This document shows positions 35,959-44,052 of a stretch of 64,000 nucleotides of DNA, piece after piece. The DNA comes from Pseudomonadota bacterium (GTDB lineage: Bacteria > Pseudomonadota > Gammaproteobacteria > Burkholderiales > Burkholderiaceae_C), in the NCBI GenBank assembly GCA_023387335.1, contig JAEWIF010000050.1, positions 1-64,000 on the forward strand. Reading direction: 5' to 3'. Each line of letters opens with the position of its first letter. Position 1 is the stretch's first letter. The notes below the pieces were generated by a model. That model saw only the letters and a program-made list of their open reading frames with translations, searched no databases and was not told the origin of the DNA. The position numbers and the translations under genes are program-made.

Positions 35959-36225
35959 TTAGCGAACGCGGCCGCGGCGGAACAGGTTCACGATGGCCAG
36001 CAGGATGACCGCGCCGACCAGCGAGACCAGGACGGAGCCGATGCTGATGCCTTCGTTGATGGTTGCCACGCCGACCATCGGGGAGATCACCCAGCCGCCG
36101 ATGAAGGCGCCGACGATACCCACGATGACGTTCAGCAGGATGCCCTGCTGGCCGTCGGTGCGCATGATCAGGCTGGCCAGCCAGCCCACGATTCCACCCA
36201 CGATCAACCAAATCAGAAAGCCCAT
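35959..36225 (-). CDS. GlsB/YeaQ/YmgE-type stress-response membrane protein
   Basis: The product has 88 residues. The N-terminus MGFLIWLIVGGIVGWLASLI is the first of three glycine-rich helices; ILLNVIVGIVGAFIGGWVIS and the C-terminal SVLVSLVGAVILLAIVNLFRR follow. This is the small transglycosylase-associated family of inner-membrane stress proteins. AAGGAG nine bases ahead of ATG 36225 decides the start over longer readings. Confidence 0.92.
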   Translation of the reverse strand: MGFLIWLIVGGIVGWLASLIMRTDGQQGILLNVIVGIVGAFIGGWVISPMVGVATINEGISIGSVLVSLVGAVILLAIVNLFRRGRVR

Positions 36226-36560
36226 ATTGCACTCCTTGAAGCCGCGAACGGCATTTTGTTGATAGCCCGCCGGAGCCCGGGTAGGGGCCCCGACTCCCTG
36301 CCACCCCAAATCCGGCAGCCGGTGAACGCAATATGGTTCTGCATCCCTAGCGCAGGCGTAGTCGGCGATACAGCCTCCCCGTGCGCGCCCGGCTTGACGG
36401 GGCGTCAGACAACCCCTACCCGTACTCGACTATTCCGCGCGGCCTCGCCTACGGGGGAATTTCCGGAGGAGCACGCGGCACGACCCGCACCACAATCGCC
36501 GCGGCACCCTTCTTGCTTTTCGGTTGGCTTGATTCCGTTCCCGTGACCCAGAGGCTTCCC
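36226..36560. other. 335-bp intergenic region before the NitT/TauT transporter
   Basis: No gene is seen. It contains the glsB ribosome site (36226-36240), a CTAGCGCAGGCGTAG near-palindrome (36347-36361) and a TTGACG hexamer (36394-36399) that could be a -35 box for the plus-strand operon, though no convincing -10 follows. A known riboswitch class could not be matched by eye. Confidence 0.4.
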
Positions 36561-37598
36561 ATGAACAAAAGACTTTTCCTGAACACCATCGCCGCCGGCG
36601 CGCTGCTGGCCGCCATCGCGCCCGCCTCGGCGCAGGGCCTGACGCCGATCAAGTTCCAGCTGGACTGGCGCTTCGAAGGCCCCGCGGCGCTGTTCCTGCA
36701 GCCGGTGGCCAAGGGCTACTTCCGCGACGCCAAGCTGGACGTGAGCGTCGACGCCGGCACCGGCTCCGGCGCCGCGGTGCAGCGCGTCGCCACGGGAACC
36801 TACGACATGGGCTTCGCCGACCTGGCCGCGCTGATGGAGTTCCACGCCAACAACCCCGACGCGCCCAACAAGCCGGTGGCGGTGATGATGGTCTACAACA
36901 ACACGCCGGCCGCCGTGATGGCGCTGAAGAAGTCCGGCATCAAGTCGCCGGCCGACCTGAACGGCAAGAAGCTGGGCGCGCCGGTGTTCGACGCCGGCCG
37001 CCGGGGCTTTCCGATCTTCCAGAAGGCCAACAACATCGCCAACGTGAACTGGGTGTCGATGGACCCGCCGCTGCGCGAGACCATGCTGGCCCGCGGCGAC
37101 CTGGACGCCATCACCGGATTCTCGTTCACCTCGCTGCTCAACCTGGAGGCGCGCGGGGTCAAGCTGCAGGACGTGGTCACCCTGCCCTACGCCGACCACG
37201 GCGTGAAGCTCTACGGCAACGTCATCATCGCGTCGGCCAAGCTCGTCAAGGAGAACCCGGCGGCGATCAGGAGCTTCCTGGCCGCCTTCACCAAGGGCGC
37301 CAAGGAAGTGATGGCCAACCCGGACGCCTCCATCGACCACGTCAAGCAGCGCGACGGCATCATCAGCACCGACCTGGAGAAGCGGCGCCTGCGCATGGCG
37401 ATCGACGCCGTGATCGCCAGCCCCGACGCGCGCGCCGAGGGCTTCGGCCAGGTCAACCCGGGCCGGCTGTCGCTGATGGCCTCGCAGGTGTCCGACGCGT
37501 TCAACACCAAGACCCGCGTGAAGGCCGACGAGGTGTGGAACGGCAGCTTCCTGCCGGCCAAGGCCGAACTCAACGTCCTGCCCCCCGTGAAGAAGTGA
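36561..37598 (+). CDS. NitT/TauT-type (NMT1-like) ABC transporter substrate-binding protein
   Basis: The product has 345 residues with a signal peptide ending APASAQGLT. The mature start LTPIKFQLDWRFEGPAALFL and the motif DMGFADLAALMEF fit the NMT1/THI5-like receptors of nitrate, sulfonate, taurine and pyrimidine-precursor uptake. The first gene of an operon: receptor, ATPase, permease, then ureD. The link to ureD suggests a nitrogenous ligand, but the ligand class cannot be read from sequence. Confidence 0.9.
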   Translation: MNKRLFLNTIAAGALLAAIAPASAQGLTPIKFQLDWRFEGPAALFLQPVAKGYFRDAKLDVSVDAGTGSGAAVQRVATGTYDMGFADLAALMEFHANNPDAPNKPVAVMMVYNNTPAAVMALKKSGIKSPADLNGKKLGAPVFDAGRRGFPIFQKANNIANVNWVSMDPPLRETMLARGDLDAITGFSFTSLLNLEARGVKLQDVVTLPYADHGVKLYGNVIIASAKLVKENPAAIRSFLAAFTKGAKEVMANPDASIDHVKQRDGIISTDLEKRRLRMAIDAVIASPDARAEGFGQVNPGRLSLMASQVSDAFNTKTRVKADEVWNGSFLPAKAELNVLPPVKK

Positions 37599-38422
37599 GC
37601 GCGGTGTCCGGCACCGCGTTCATCAACTTCCGCGACGTCTGGCTGGCCTACAACTATGAACTGCTCCAGCAGGGGCAGTTCGCGGTGGAGGCCATCGACC
37701 TGCAGGTCACGCAGGGCGAGTTCATCGCCATCGTCGGCCCTTCCGGCTGCGGCAAGTCCACCTTCATGAAGCTGGCCACCGGGCTGCGCATGCCGTCGCG
37801 CGGAAGCATCCGCATCGACGGCCGGCCGGTCACGGGGCCGCTCAAGATCTCCGGCATGGCGTTCCAGGCGCCTTCGCTGCTGCCGTGGCGCACGACGGTC
37901 GACAACGTGCTGCTGCCGCTGGAGATCGTCGAACCCTATCGCAGCAACTTCAAGGCGAAGCGCAAGGAGTACGAGGAGCGCGCCCGCGCCCTGCTGCGCA
38001 AGGTGGGCCTGGCCGGCTACGAGGACAAGTTCCCCTGGCAGCTGTCGGGCGGCATGCAGCAGCGCGCCAGCATCTGCCGCGCGCTGATCCACGAGCCCAA
38101 GATGCTGCTGCTGGACGAACCGTTCGGCGCGCTCGACGCGTTCACCCGCGAGGAGCTCTGGTGCATCCTGCGCGACCTGTGGACCGAGCAGCGCTTCAAC
38201 GTCATCCTGGTCACGCACGACCTGCGCGAGTCGGTGTTCCTCGCCGACACGGTGTACGTCATGAGCCGCAGCCCGGGCCGCTTCGTCGTGAAGAAGCAGA
38301 TCGAACTGCCGCGCCCGCGCGAGCTGGAGATCACCTACGGCAAGACGTTCACGGACATCGTCCTCGAGCTGCGTGGCCACATCGGCGCCATCCGCAAGAC
38401 CAGCGCGGAGGTCGCCCCATGA
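37595..38422 (+). CDS. NitT/TauT-type ABC transporter ATP-binding protein
   Basis: The product has 275 residues from GTG. Walker A is GPSGCGKST, signature LSGGMQQRA, Walker B MLLLDEPFGALD, and the switch His is in LVTHDLRES. The GTG overlaps the receptor stop (GTGA) and fits the N-terminal strand (FINFRDVWLAYN); a second GTG three codons later is possible. It powers the permease encoded next. Confidence 0.93.
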   Translation: MSAVSGTAFINFRDVWLAYNYELLQQGQFAVEAIDLQVTQGEFIAIVGPSGCGKSTFMKLATGLRMPSRGSIRIDGRPVTGPLKISGMAFQAPSLLPWRTTVDNVLLPLEIVEPYRSNFKAKRKEYEERARALLRKVGLAGYEDKFPWQLSGGMQQRASICRALIHEPKMLLLDEPFGALDAFTREELWCILRDLWTEQRFNVILVTHDLRESVFLADTVYVMSRSPGRFVVKKQIELPRPRELEITYGKTFTDIVLELRGHIGAIRKTSAEVAP

Positions 38423-39189
38423 AATCGAACCGGCATTTCGAACGCTGGGCGCCGCTGCTGCTGGCCGCCGTGCTGGTGCTCGTGTGGCAGGTCGGAGTGA
38501 TGGCCTTCAAGGTCCCGGACTTCATCTTCCCCAGCCCCTGGCAGATCGCCGAGCAGTTCGCCGAGTTCAAGGGTCCGCTGATGGCGGCCGCGTGGAGCAC
38601 CTTCTGGGTGACGATGGTCGGATTCGGCCTGGCCATCCTGGTCGGCGTGCTGCTCGGTTTCCTGATCGGCTCCTCGCGCCTGGCCTACGCCGCGGTCTAT
38701 CCGCTGATGGTGGGCTTCAACGCGGTGCCCAAGGCGGCCATCGTGCCGATCCTGGTGGTGTGGTTCGGCATCGGCATCGGCCCGGGCATCCTCACCGCGT
38801 TCCTGATCTCGTTCTTCCCGATCATGGTGAACATCGCCACCGGACTGGCCACGCTGGAGCCGGAACTGGAGGACGTGCTGCGCGTGCTCGGCGCCCGGCG
38901 CTGGGACGTGCTGGTGAAGGTCGGCCTGCCGCGCGCCATGCCCTACTTCTACGGCTCGCTGAAGATCGCGATCACGCTGGCCTTCGTGGGCACGGTGCTG
39001 GCCGAGATGACGGCGGGCGACTCGGGCATCGGCAACCTGATCCAGAGCGCCGGCAGCCAGCAGCGCATGCCGCTGGCCTTCGCCGGCCTGGTGGCGATCA
39101 GCGTGATGGCGATGGCGATGTACGAGGCCTTCAGCTGGCTCGAGCGCCACACCACCGCGTGGGCGCACCGCGGCTCGCAGAACACCTGA
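38419..39189 (+). CDS. NitT/TauT-type ABC transporter permease
   Basis: The product has 256 residues with about six helices. The EAA-type loop is seen as LRVLGARRWDVLVKVGLPRA, the ATPase contact. The ATG overlaps the ATPase gene by 4 bp. It ends 12 bp before ureD, so the transporter and ureD are probably one transcript. Confidence 0.92.
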   Translation: MKSNRHFERWAPLLLAAVLVLVWQVGVMAFKVPDFIFPSPWQIAEQFAEFKGPLMAAAWSTFWVTMVGFGLAILVGVLLGFLIGSSRLAYAAVYPLMVGFNAVPKAAIVPILVVWFGIGIGPGILTAFLISFFPIMVNIATGLATLEPELEDVLRVLGARRWDVLVKVGLPRAMPYFYGSLKIAITLAFVGTVLAEMTAGDSGIGNLIQSAGSQQRMPLAFAGLVAISVMAMAMYEAFSWLERHTTAWAHRGSQNT

Positions 39190-39201
39190 GGAAGCGAAGG
39201 C

Positions 39202-40032
39202 ATGAGCTGGCATGCGCGGCTGCGGCTGGACCTGCGGCGCGAAGGCGGGCGCTGCGTCGCCCGCCACGAGCACGAAGGTCCGCTGCGGCTGCTGCAGACG
39301 CTCTACCCCGAGGGCGATGCGATCAGCCACAACGTGCTGGTGCATCCGCCCAGCGGGCTGGTGGCCGGCGACGAGCTCGACGTCCGGATCCGCGTGGGCG
39401 CGGGTGCGCACGGCCTGGTCACCACGCCCGGCGCGGCGCGCTTCTACCGCAGCGAAGGCGCGCCCGCGATCCAGCGCACGCGCATCGAGGTCGAGGCCGG
39501 CGGCCGCTTCGAATGGTTGCCGCTGGAGGCGATCTGCTACAGCGGCTGCATCGCCGAGAACCACCTCGACCTGGAGCTCGCGCCGGGCGCGGAGGCGATG
39601 GGCTGGGACCTGTGCGCGCTGGGTTTGCCCGAAGCGGGCCAGCCGTTCGTCGCGGGCAGCCTGCTGCAGAACCTGTCGGTGGGCGATCAGTGGCTGGAGC
39701 GGGGGCGCATAGTCGCCACCAACACGCGGCTGATGGACGGCCCGCTGGGCCTCGCGGGCCGACGTTGCGTGGCCACGCTGTTCTTCGCAACGGGCGAGCC
39801 TCTTGCGCGCGATCGGCGCGAGCTGGCGCTGGAGCTGGCGCGACAGGCGGTCGCGGCGCATCCCTTGGCCGCTGACGCGGGAGCCACGAGCCCGGCCGAC
39901 GGCGTAGTGGTCGTACGCGTGCTCGCGCCCCTGGTCGAGCCTGCCATGTCGCTGCTGCGCTCCATCCGCGACGCGTGGCGGCCCGCATTGTGGGACCTGT
40001 CGTCGATCGCCCCGCGCCTGTGGGCGCTGTGA
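39202..40032 (+). CDS. ureD: Urease accessory protein UreD
   Basis: The product has 276 residues. Signatures TLYPEGDAISHNVLVHPPSG and TPGAARFYRSEGAPAIQRTR are diagnostic, as is WLPLEAICYSG. UreD (UreH) is the scaffold that binds the urease apoenzyme and, with UreF and UreG, guides nickel insertion. It is separated from ureA by 12.3 kb, and joined instead to an ABC transporter operon, with the urea transporter in between on the other strand. A hairpin lies just past the stop. Confidence 0.94.
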   Translation: MSWHARLRLDLRREGGRCVARHEHEGPLRLLQTLYPEGDAISHNVLVHPPSGLVAGDELDVRIRVGAGAHGLVTTPGAARFYRSEGAPAIQRTRIEVEAGGRFEWLPLEAICYSGCIAENHLDLELAPGAEAMGWDLCALGLPEAGQPFVAGSLLQNLSVGDQWLERGRIVATNTRLMDGPLGLAGRRCVATLFFATGEPLARDRRELALELARQAVAAHPLAADAGATSPADGVVVVRVLAPLVEPAMSLLRSIRDAWRPALWDLSSIAPRLWAL

Positions 40033-40044
40033 ACCTGGGCCGTT

Positions 40045-40076
40045 CGTAGGCAGCTGCCTGCAAGCAGGTTCCTACG
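40045..40076. terminator. Hairpin after ureD
   Basis: Outer arms CGTAGG (40045-40050) and CCTACG (40071-40076), inner arms CCTGC (40057-40061) and GCAGG (40064-40068). The stem is strong but has no T-tract, so it is either a terminator or a short mobile-like repeat related to 14111-14151. Confidence 0.45.
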
Positions 40077-40178
40077 GTGGCCGCCGGAGCGTTCCGCCCC
40101 GAGCCGCTGGCCTCCTCCGGCACCCGCTGCCCGGCGGGATGCCTAGAGTGAGCCCATCCAGATTCGCAAGGAGTCCGC

Positions 40179-40682
40179 ATGAACAGGAAGCCACCGATGC
40201 GTCCGCGCAAGAGCCTGCTGCCCTTCGCCGCCGCGGCCCTGCTCGCCATGACCGCCGCAACGGCCCAGGTCGCCGGCGGCGGGGCCGGCACCACGGGCAT
40301 CGATGCCACCGGCAACTACCAGTCCGAGCTGCAGGCCTGCCGCAGCGGCCGCACCCAGCAGGATGTCGACACCTGCCTGCGCGAGGCGCGCAATGCGCAG
40401 GCCGAGCGCCGCCACGGCGCGCTGGCCCAGCCCTCCGCCGACCTGCAGGCCAATGCCATGGCGCGATGCGAGCCGCTCACCGGTGAAGACAAGGCCGCCT
40501 GCCAGGCGCGCGTGATGGGCTACGGCAGCACCACCGGCAGCGTGGCCTCCGGCGGCGTGCTGCGCGAAGTCGAGACGGTGGTCCTGCCGCCGGGCGCGAG
40601 CGAGGTCAAGGTGGAACCCAAGACCAGCGACCCGGTGGTGCTGGTGCCCGTGCCCTCGGTGCAGGTCAAGCCGCAGCAGTGA
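40179..40682 (+). CDS. Exported protein of unknown function
   Basis: The product has 167 residues. The signal peptide (KSLLPFAAAALLAMTAATAQ) is followed by a Gly-rich start, then a helical, Cys-containing core (YQSELQACRSGRTQQDVDTC; CEPLTGEDKAACQARVMGYG) with four Cys that could form two disulfides, and a Val/Pro tail. The alternating Cys pattern is typical of small periplasmic proteins conserved in Comamonadaceae. No function is known. Confidence 0.75.
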   Translation: MNRKPPMRPRKSLLPFAAAALLAMTAATAQVAGGGAGTTGIDATGNYQSELQACRSGRTQQDVDTCLREARNAQAERRHGALAQPSADLQANAMARCEPLTGEDKAACQARVMGYGSTTGSVASGGVLREVETVVLPPGASEVKVEPKTSDPVVLVPVPSVQVKPQQ

Positions 40683-40711
40683 CGATCGCGTCACGCGCTT
40701 TCACGCTCCAA

Positions 40712-40761
40712 ACAACACGCCCCGCCCTGCGCTCCGTAACAGAGCGCAGACGGGGCGTTGT
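40712..40761. terminator. GC-rich stem-loop after the exported protein
   Basis: Left arm 40712-40734 and right arm 40742-40761 pair almost fully (ACAAC, GCCCCG and TGCGCTC against GAGCGCA, CGGGGC and GTTGT) with two small bulges. It is a plausible terminator for 40179-40682, though the trailing T-run is short. Confidence 0.55.
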
Positions 40762-40784
40762 CCTACAGGTGCGTACGTTCCCGT

Positions 40785-40797
40785 CGCTAGGCTAGCG
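40785..40797. promoter_or_regulatory. Palindrome CGCTAG-G-CTAGCG upstream of small gene
   Basis: A 13-bp near-perfect palindrome lies 60 bp before the GTG at 40857. It could be an operator or promoter element. No protein is assigned. Confidence 0.3.
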
Positions 40798-40856
40798 GAG
40801 CGCGACCGCCGTCGCGTCATGGCCCCCGGGGCCGCATTACACAGAGGGTCCTAGCA

Positions 40857-41129
40857 GTGAAAGACCAGCAGAAGCCCGTCGGCGCGACGCCCCAGCCGGA
40901 CGGCCAGGCGCGCCACGGCTATCGCAACGAAGTGAACTGGGAAGGCGGCTCCAGCCGCCATGAAGATCCGCCGATGGGGCACGCCTGGCTGCAGGGCCGG
41001 CAGCCCTACGCGAACCAGACGCCGAACGTGCCCGCCGCGACCGCGGGCGAGCACTACGCGGTCGGCAACCGCGCCGAGCGGTCCGGGCGAAACCTGGACC
41101 AGCTCGAAAGCGTCAAAGGCAAACCCTGA
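40857..41129 (+). CDS. Small hydrophilic protein, unknown
   Basis: The product has 90 residues from GTG, preceded by AGAGGG. It is Gln-, Asn- and Gly-rich with repeated polar motifs (HGYRNEVNWEGGSSRHEDPP; GHAWLQGRQPYANQTPNV) and no hydrophobic segment. It is probably a disordered or stress-related small protein. No family was recognised. Confidence 0.55.
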   Translation: MKDQQKPVGATPQPDGQARHGYRNEVNWEGGSSRHEDPPMGHAWLQGRQPYANQTPNVPAATAGEHYAVGNRAERSGRNLDQLESVKGKP

Positions 41130-41142
41130 CGCGCGGACGGCG

Positions 41143-41217
41143 TCAGAGCACGCCGAACAGCATCAGCAGGACGATGACGACGAGCGGAACGCCCAGCAGC
41201 CAGAGGATGACCGGCAT
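41143..41217 (-). CDS. 24-residue single-helix membrane microprotein
   Basis: The gene is very short: ATG at 41217 to a TGA at 41143-41145. The peptide starts MPVILWLLGVPLVVIV and ends LFGVL; it is almost all Leu, Val and Ile with two Gly and two Pro, so it would span the membrane once. AAGGAG lies nine bases before the ATG, which is what makes the reading convincing. Peptides like this are easily missed because of their length. The function is unknown. Confidence 0.6.
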   Translation of the reverse strand: MPVILWLLGVPLVVIVLLMLFGVL

Positions 41218-41336
41218 TTGATTTCTCCTTCGAGGTTGTCGATGCCCTCAAGGTACTTCGGGCGCCGGGCGCACCGTGCCGGGCGGCGGCACCAGACGAG
41301 GTAGGCACGCGCCTACCGGTGCCGGAGCGCTTCCGC

Positions 41337-42029
41337 TCAGATCGCCACCAGGCGGCGCACGCCGTCCTCTTCCATCGTGCGGCCCTCGCCCTCGGCGATG
41401 ACCTCGCCGCGCTCCATCACGAGATACCGGTCGGCCAGTTCGCGCGCGAAGTCGTAGTACTGCTCGACCAGCACGATGGCCATGTCGCCGCGCGCGGCCA
41501 GCATGCGGATGACCCGGCCGATGTCCTTGATGATGCTCGGCTGGATGCCCTCGGTGGGCTCGTCCAGGACCAGCAGCCTGGGCCCGGCCGCGAGCGCGCG
41601 GGCGATCGCCAGCTGCTGCTGCTGCCCGCCGGAGAGGTCGCCGCCGCGGCGGTTCAGCATCTGCCTGAGCACCGGGAACAGCTCGAACAGTTCGGCCGGG
41701 ATCGGCGTCCCCGCGGGGCGATAGGCCAGGCCCATGCGCAGGTTGTCCTCGACCGTGAGCCGCGCGAAGATCTCGCGGCCCTGCGGCACGAAGCCGATGC
41801 CGGCGCGGGCGCGCTGGTAGGGCGTCCACTGCTGGATGGCGCGGCCGTCCAGCTCGATGGAGCCCGACTTGATGGGCACCAGCCCCATCAGCGATTTCAG
41901 CAGCGTGGTCTTGCCCACGCCGTTGCGGCCCAGGATCACCGTCACCTGCCCCGCGCGCGCCTGCAGGCTCACGTCGCGCAGGATGTGCGAGCCGCCGTAG
42001 TACTGGTTGATGTTCTTGACGTGGAGCAT
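41337..42029 (-). CDS. urtE: Urea ABC transporter ATP-binding protein UrtE
   Basis: The product has 230 residues. Walker A GRNGVGKTT, signature LSGGQQQQLA and Walker B LLVLDEPTEGI are present; TEGIQPSII is the LivF/UrtE variant. MLHVKNINQYYGGSHILRDV is a typical UrtE start. It is the last gene of the urtABCDE operon, one base after urtD. It energises high-affinity urea uptake. Confidence 0.93.
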   Translation of the reverse strand: MLHVKNINQYYGGSHILRDVSLQARAGQVTVILGRNGVGKTTLLKSLMGLVPIKSGSIELDGRAIQQWTPYQRARAGIGFVPQGREIFARLTVEDNLRMGLAYRPAGTPIPAELFELFPVLRQMLNRRGGDLSGGQQQQLAIARALAAGPRLLVLDEPTEGIQPSIIKDIGRVIRMLAARGDMAIVLVEQYYDFARELADRYLVMERGEVIAEGEGRTMEEDGVRRLVAI

Positions 42030-42030
42030 G

Positions 42031-42906
42031 TCAGCGGCCCAGGTACACCTCGATCACCCGCTCGTCGTTCTGCACCTGCTCGAGCGAGCCTTCCGCCAGC
42101 ACCGACCCTTCGTGCAGCACCGTGACCTTCTCGGAGATGGTCTTGATGAAGCCCATGTCGTGCTCCACCACCATCAGGGAGTGCTGCCCCTTGAGCGACA
42201 GGAACAGTTCCGCCGTGCGCGCCGTCTCCTCGTCGGTCATGCCGGCCACCGGCTCGTCCAGCAGCAGCAGCTTGGGGTCCTGCATGAGCAGCATGCCGAT
42301 CTCCAGCCACTGCTTCTGGCCGTGGCTGAGCGTGCCGGCCAGGCGGTCGACGTGCTCGGCCAGGTGGATGGTCCGCAGCACGGAGGCCAGGCGGTCGGAC
42401 TGTTCGGAGTCGAGCCGGAAGAAGACCGAGGAGCGCACGCCCTTGTCGGTCTTGAGCGCCAGTTCCAGGTTCTCGAACACCGTGAGCTGCTCGAACACCG
42501 TGGGCTTCTGGAACTTGCGCCCTATGCCCAGCTGGGCGATCTGCGGCTCCTTGTAGCGCAGCAGGTCGATGGTGCTGCCGAAGAACACGGTGCCGCTGTC
42601 GGGCCGCGTCTTGCCGGTGATGATGTCCATCATGGTGGTCTTGCCCGCGCCGTTGGGGCCGATCACGCAGCGCAGCTCGCCCGGCGCGATGTCCAGCGAC
42701 AGGCCGCTGATCGCGCGGAACCCGTCGAAGCTGACGTTCACGTCTTCCAGGTACAGGATGCGGCCGTGGCTCACGTCCACTTCGCCGCGCGTGAGCGGAT
42801 GGGCGAATCCGGCGGCGCGCCCGCCGGACTCGGTCTTGCCGGGGGCCGCGGCTTCCCGTGCCGCCGCGGCGCGTCGCGCCCCCTCCTCCATCAGGTCGGG
42901 TGTCAT
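42031..42906 (-). CDS. urtD: Urea ABC transporter ATP-binding protein UrtD
   Basis: The product has 291 residues. Walker A is GPNGAGKTT, the signature is LSHGQKQWLE (the UrtD variant), and Walker B is LLLLDEPVAGM. About 50 extra N-terminal residues (Ala/Glu/Arg-rich) precede the family start ILYLEDVNVSFDGFRAISGL. The start overlaps the urtC stop by 4 bp. It pairs with UrtE as the heterodimeric motor. Confidence 0.93.
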   Translation of the reverse strand: MTPDLMEEGARRAAAAREAAAPGKTESGGRAAGFAHPLTRGEVDVSHGRILYLEDVNVSFDGFRAISGLSLDIAPGELRCVIGPNGAGKTTMMDIITGKTRPDSGTVFFGSTIDLLRYKEPQIAQLGIGRKFQKPTVFEQLTVFENLELALKTDKGVRSSVFFRLDSEQSDRLASVLRTIHLAEHVDRLAGTLSHGQKQWLEIGMLLMQDPKLLLLDEPVAGMTDEETARTAELFLSLKGQHSLMVVEHDMGFIKTISEKVTVLHEGSVLAEGSLEQVQNDERVIEVYLGR

Positions 42907-44051
42907 GCCGACCTCCTTCTCTTCTTGAACACGCGCCGCGCCAGGCCAGCCAGGCCGTCGGGCAGGAACAGCGTCACCACGATGAAAAGCCCGCCGAGGA
43001 AATACAGCCAGAACTCCGGCGCGCTCACCGTCAGCCAGCTCTTGGCGCCGTTGACCACGAACGCGCCCGCGATCGGCCCGACCAAAGTGCCGCGGCCGCC
43101 CACCGCGGCCCATACCGCGATCTCGATGGAGTTGGCCGGGCTCATCTCGCCGGGATTGATGATGCCGACCTGCGGCACGTAGAGTGCGCCGGCCACGCCG
43201 CACATCACGGCCGACAGCGTCCACACCGCGAGCTTGTAGCCCACGGGGTTGTAGCCGGAGAACATCACGCGCGATTCGGCGTCGCGGACGGCCTGCAGCA
43301 CGCGGCCGAACTTGGCGCCGACCAGCCAGCGGGCCAGCAGGAAGAAGGCGAGCAGCGTCACGCCGGTGATCACGAACAGGGCCATGCGCATCTGCGGCGT
43401 CTGCAGCGGCATCCCGAGGATTCGCTTGAAGTCGGTGAAACCGTTGTTGCCGCCGAAGCCGGTCTCGTTGCGGAAGAAGAGGAGCATCGCGGCGTAGGTG
43501 AGCGCCTGCGTGATGATGGAGAAGTACACGCCCTTGATGCGCGAGCGGAAGGCGAAGTAGCCGAACACGAAGGCCACGACGCCCGGCACCGCGACGATCA
43601 GGAGGCAGGTGGCGAGGAAGCTGTCCGAGAACGTCCAGTGCCAGGGCAGCACCTTCCAGTCCAGGAACACCATGAAGTCGGGCAGGTCGCTCTTGTAGTT
43701 GCCGTCGCGGCCGATCTGGCGCATCAGGTACATGCCCATCACGTAGCCGCCCAGCGCGAAGAAGAGGCCGTGGCCGAGCGACAGGATGCCGGTGTAGCCC
43801 CAGATCAGGTCCATCGCGAGGGCGGCGATGGCGTAGCACATGATGCGGGCCGTGAGCGCGATGGCGTAGTCGCCGAGGTGGAACGCGCTGTCGGGCGGCA
43901 CCACCAGGTTGAGCACCGGCGCGACGGCGCAGACCAGGATCAGCGCGACCAGGAACGCGGTCCAGCCGGTGCGCGTGAGCAGCGGCCTGTGCGCGGGCAG
44001 CGGGACAGCGGCGGGGGCCGAGGTGAGCAGGGCGTCGGGTGCACGGTCCAT
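42903..44051 (-). CDS. urtC: Urea ABC transporter permease UrtC
   Basis: The product has 382 residues, with about ten helices of the LivM type. LIWGYTGILSLGHGLFFALG is the family signature. GRGTLVGPIAGAFVVNGAKS is the C-terminal cytoplasmic loop contact. The N-terminus has about 25 non-hydrophobic residues before the first helix. It is separated from urtB by 1 bp. Confidence 0.93.
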   Translation of the reverse strand: MDRAPDALLTSAPAAVPLPAHRPLLTRTGWTAFLVALILVCAVAPVLNLVVPPDSAFHLGDYAIALTARIMCYAIAALAMDLIWGYTGILSLGHGLFFALGGYVMGMYLMRQIGRDGNYKSDLPDFMVFLDWKVLPWHWTFSDSFLATCLLIVAVPGVVAFVFGYFAFRSRIKGVYFSIITQALTYAAMLLFFRNETGFGGNNGFTDFKRILGMPLQTPQMRMALFVITGVTLLAFFLLARWLVGAKFGRVLQAVRDAESRVMFSGYNPVGYKLAVWTLSAVMCGVAGALYVPQVGIINPGEMSPANSIEIAVWAAVGGRGTLVGPIAGAFVVNGAKSWLTVSAPEFWLYFLGGLFIVVTLFLPDGLAGLARRVFKKRRRSA

Positions 44052-44052
44052 G

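Noticed and set aside
36226..36560. ykkC (guanidine) or other riboswitch before the NitT/TauT transporter
   Set aside because: The conserved ACGR and CCGAGAG-like blocks could not be found by eye; a covariance search would be needed.
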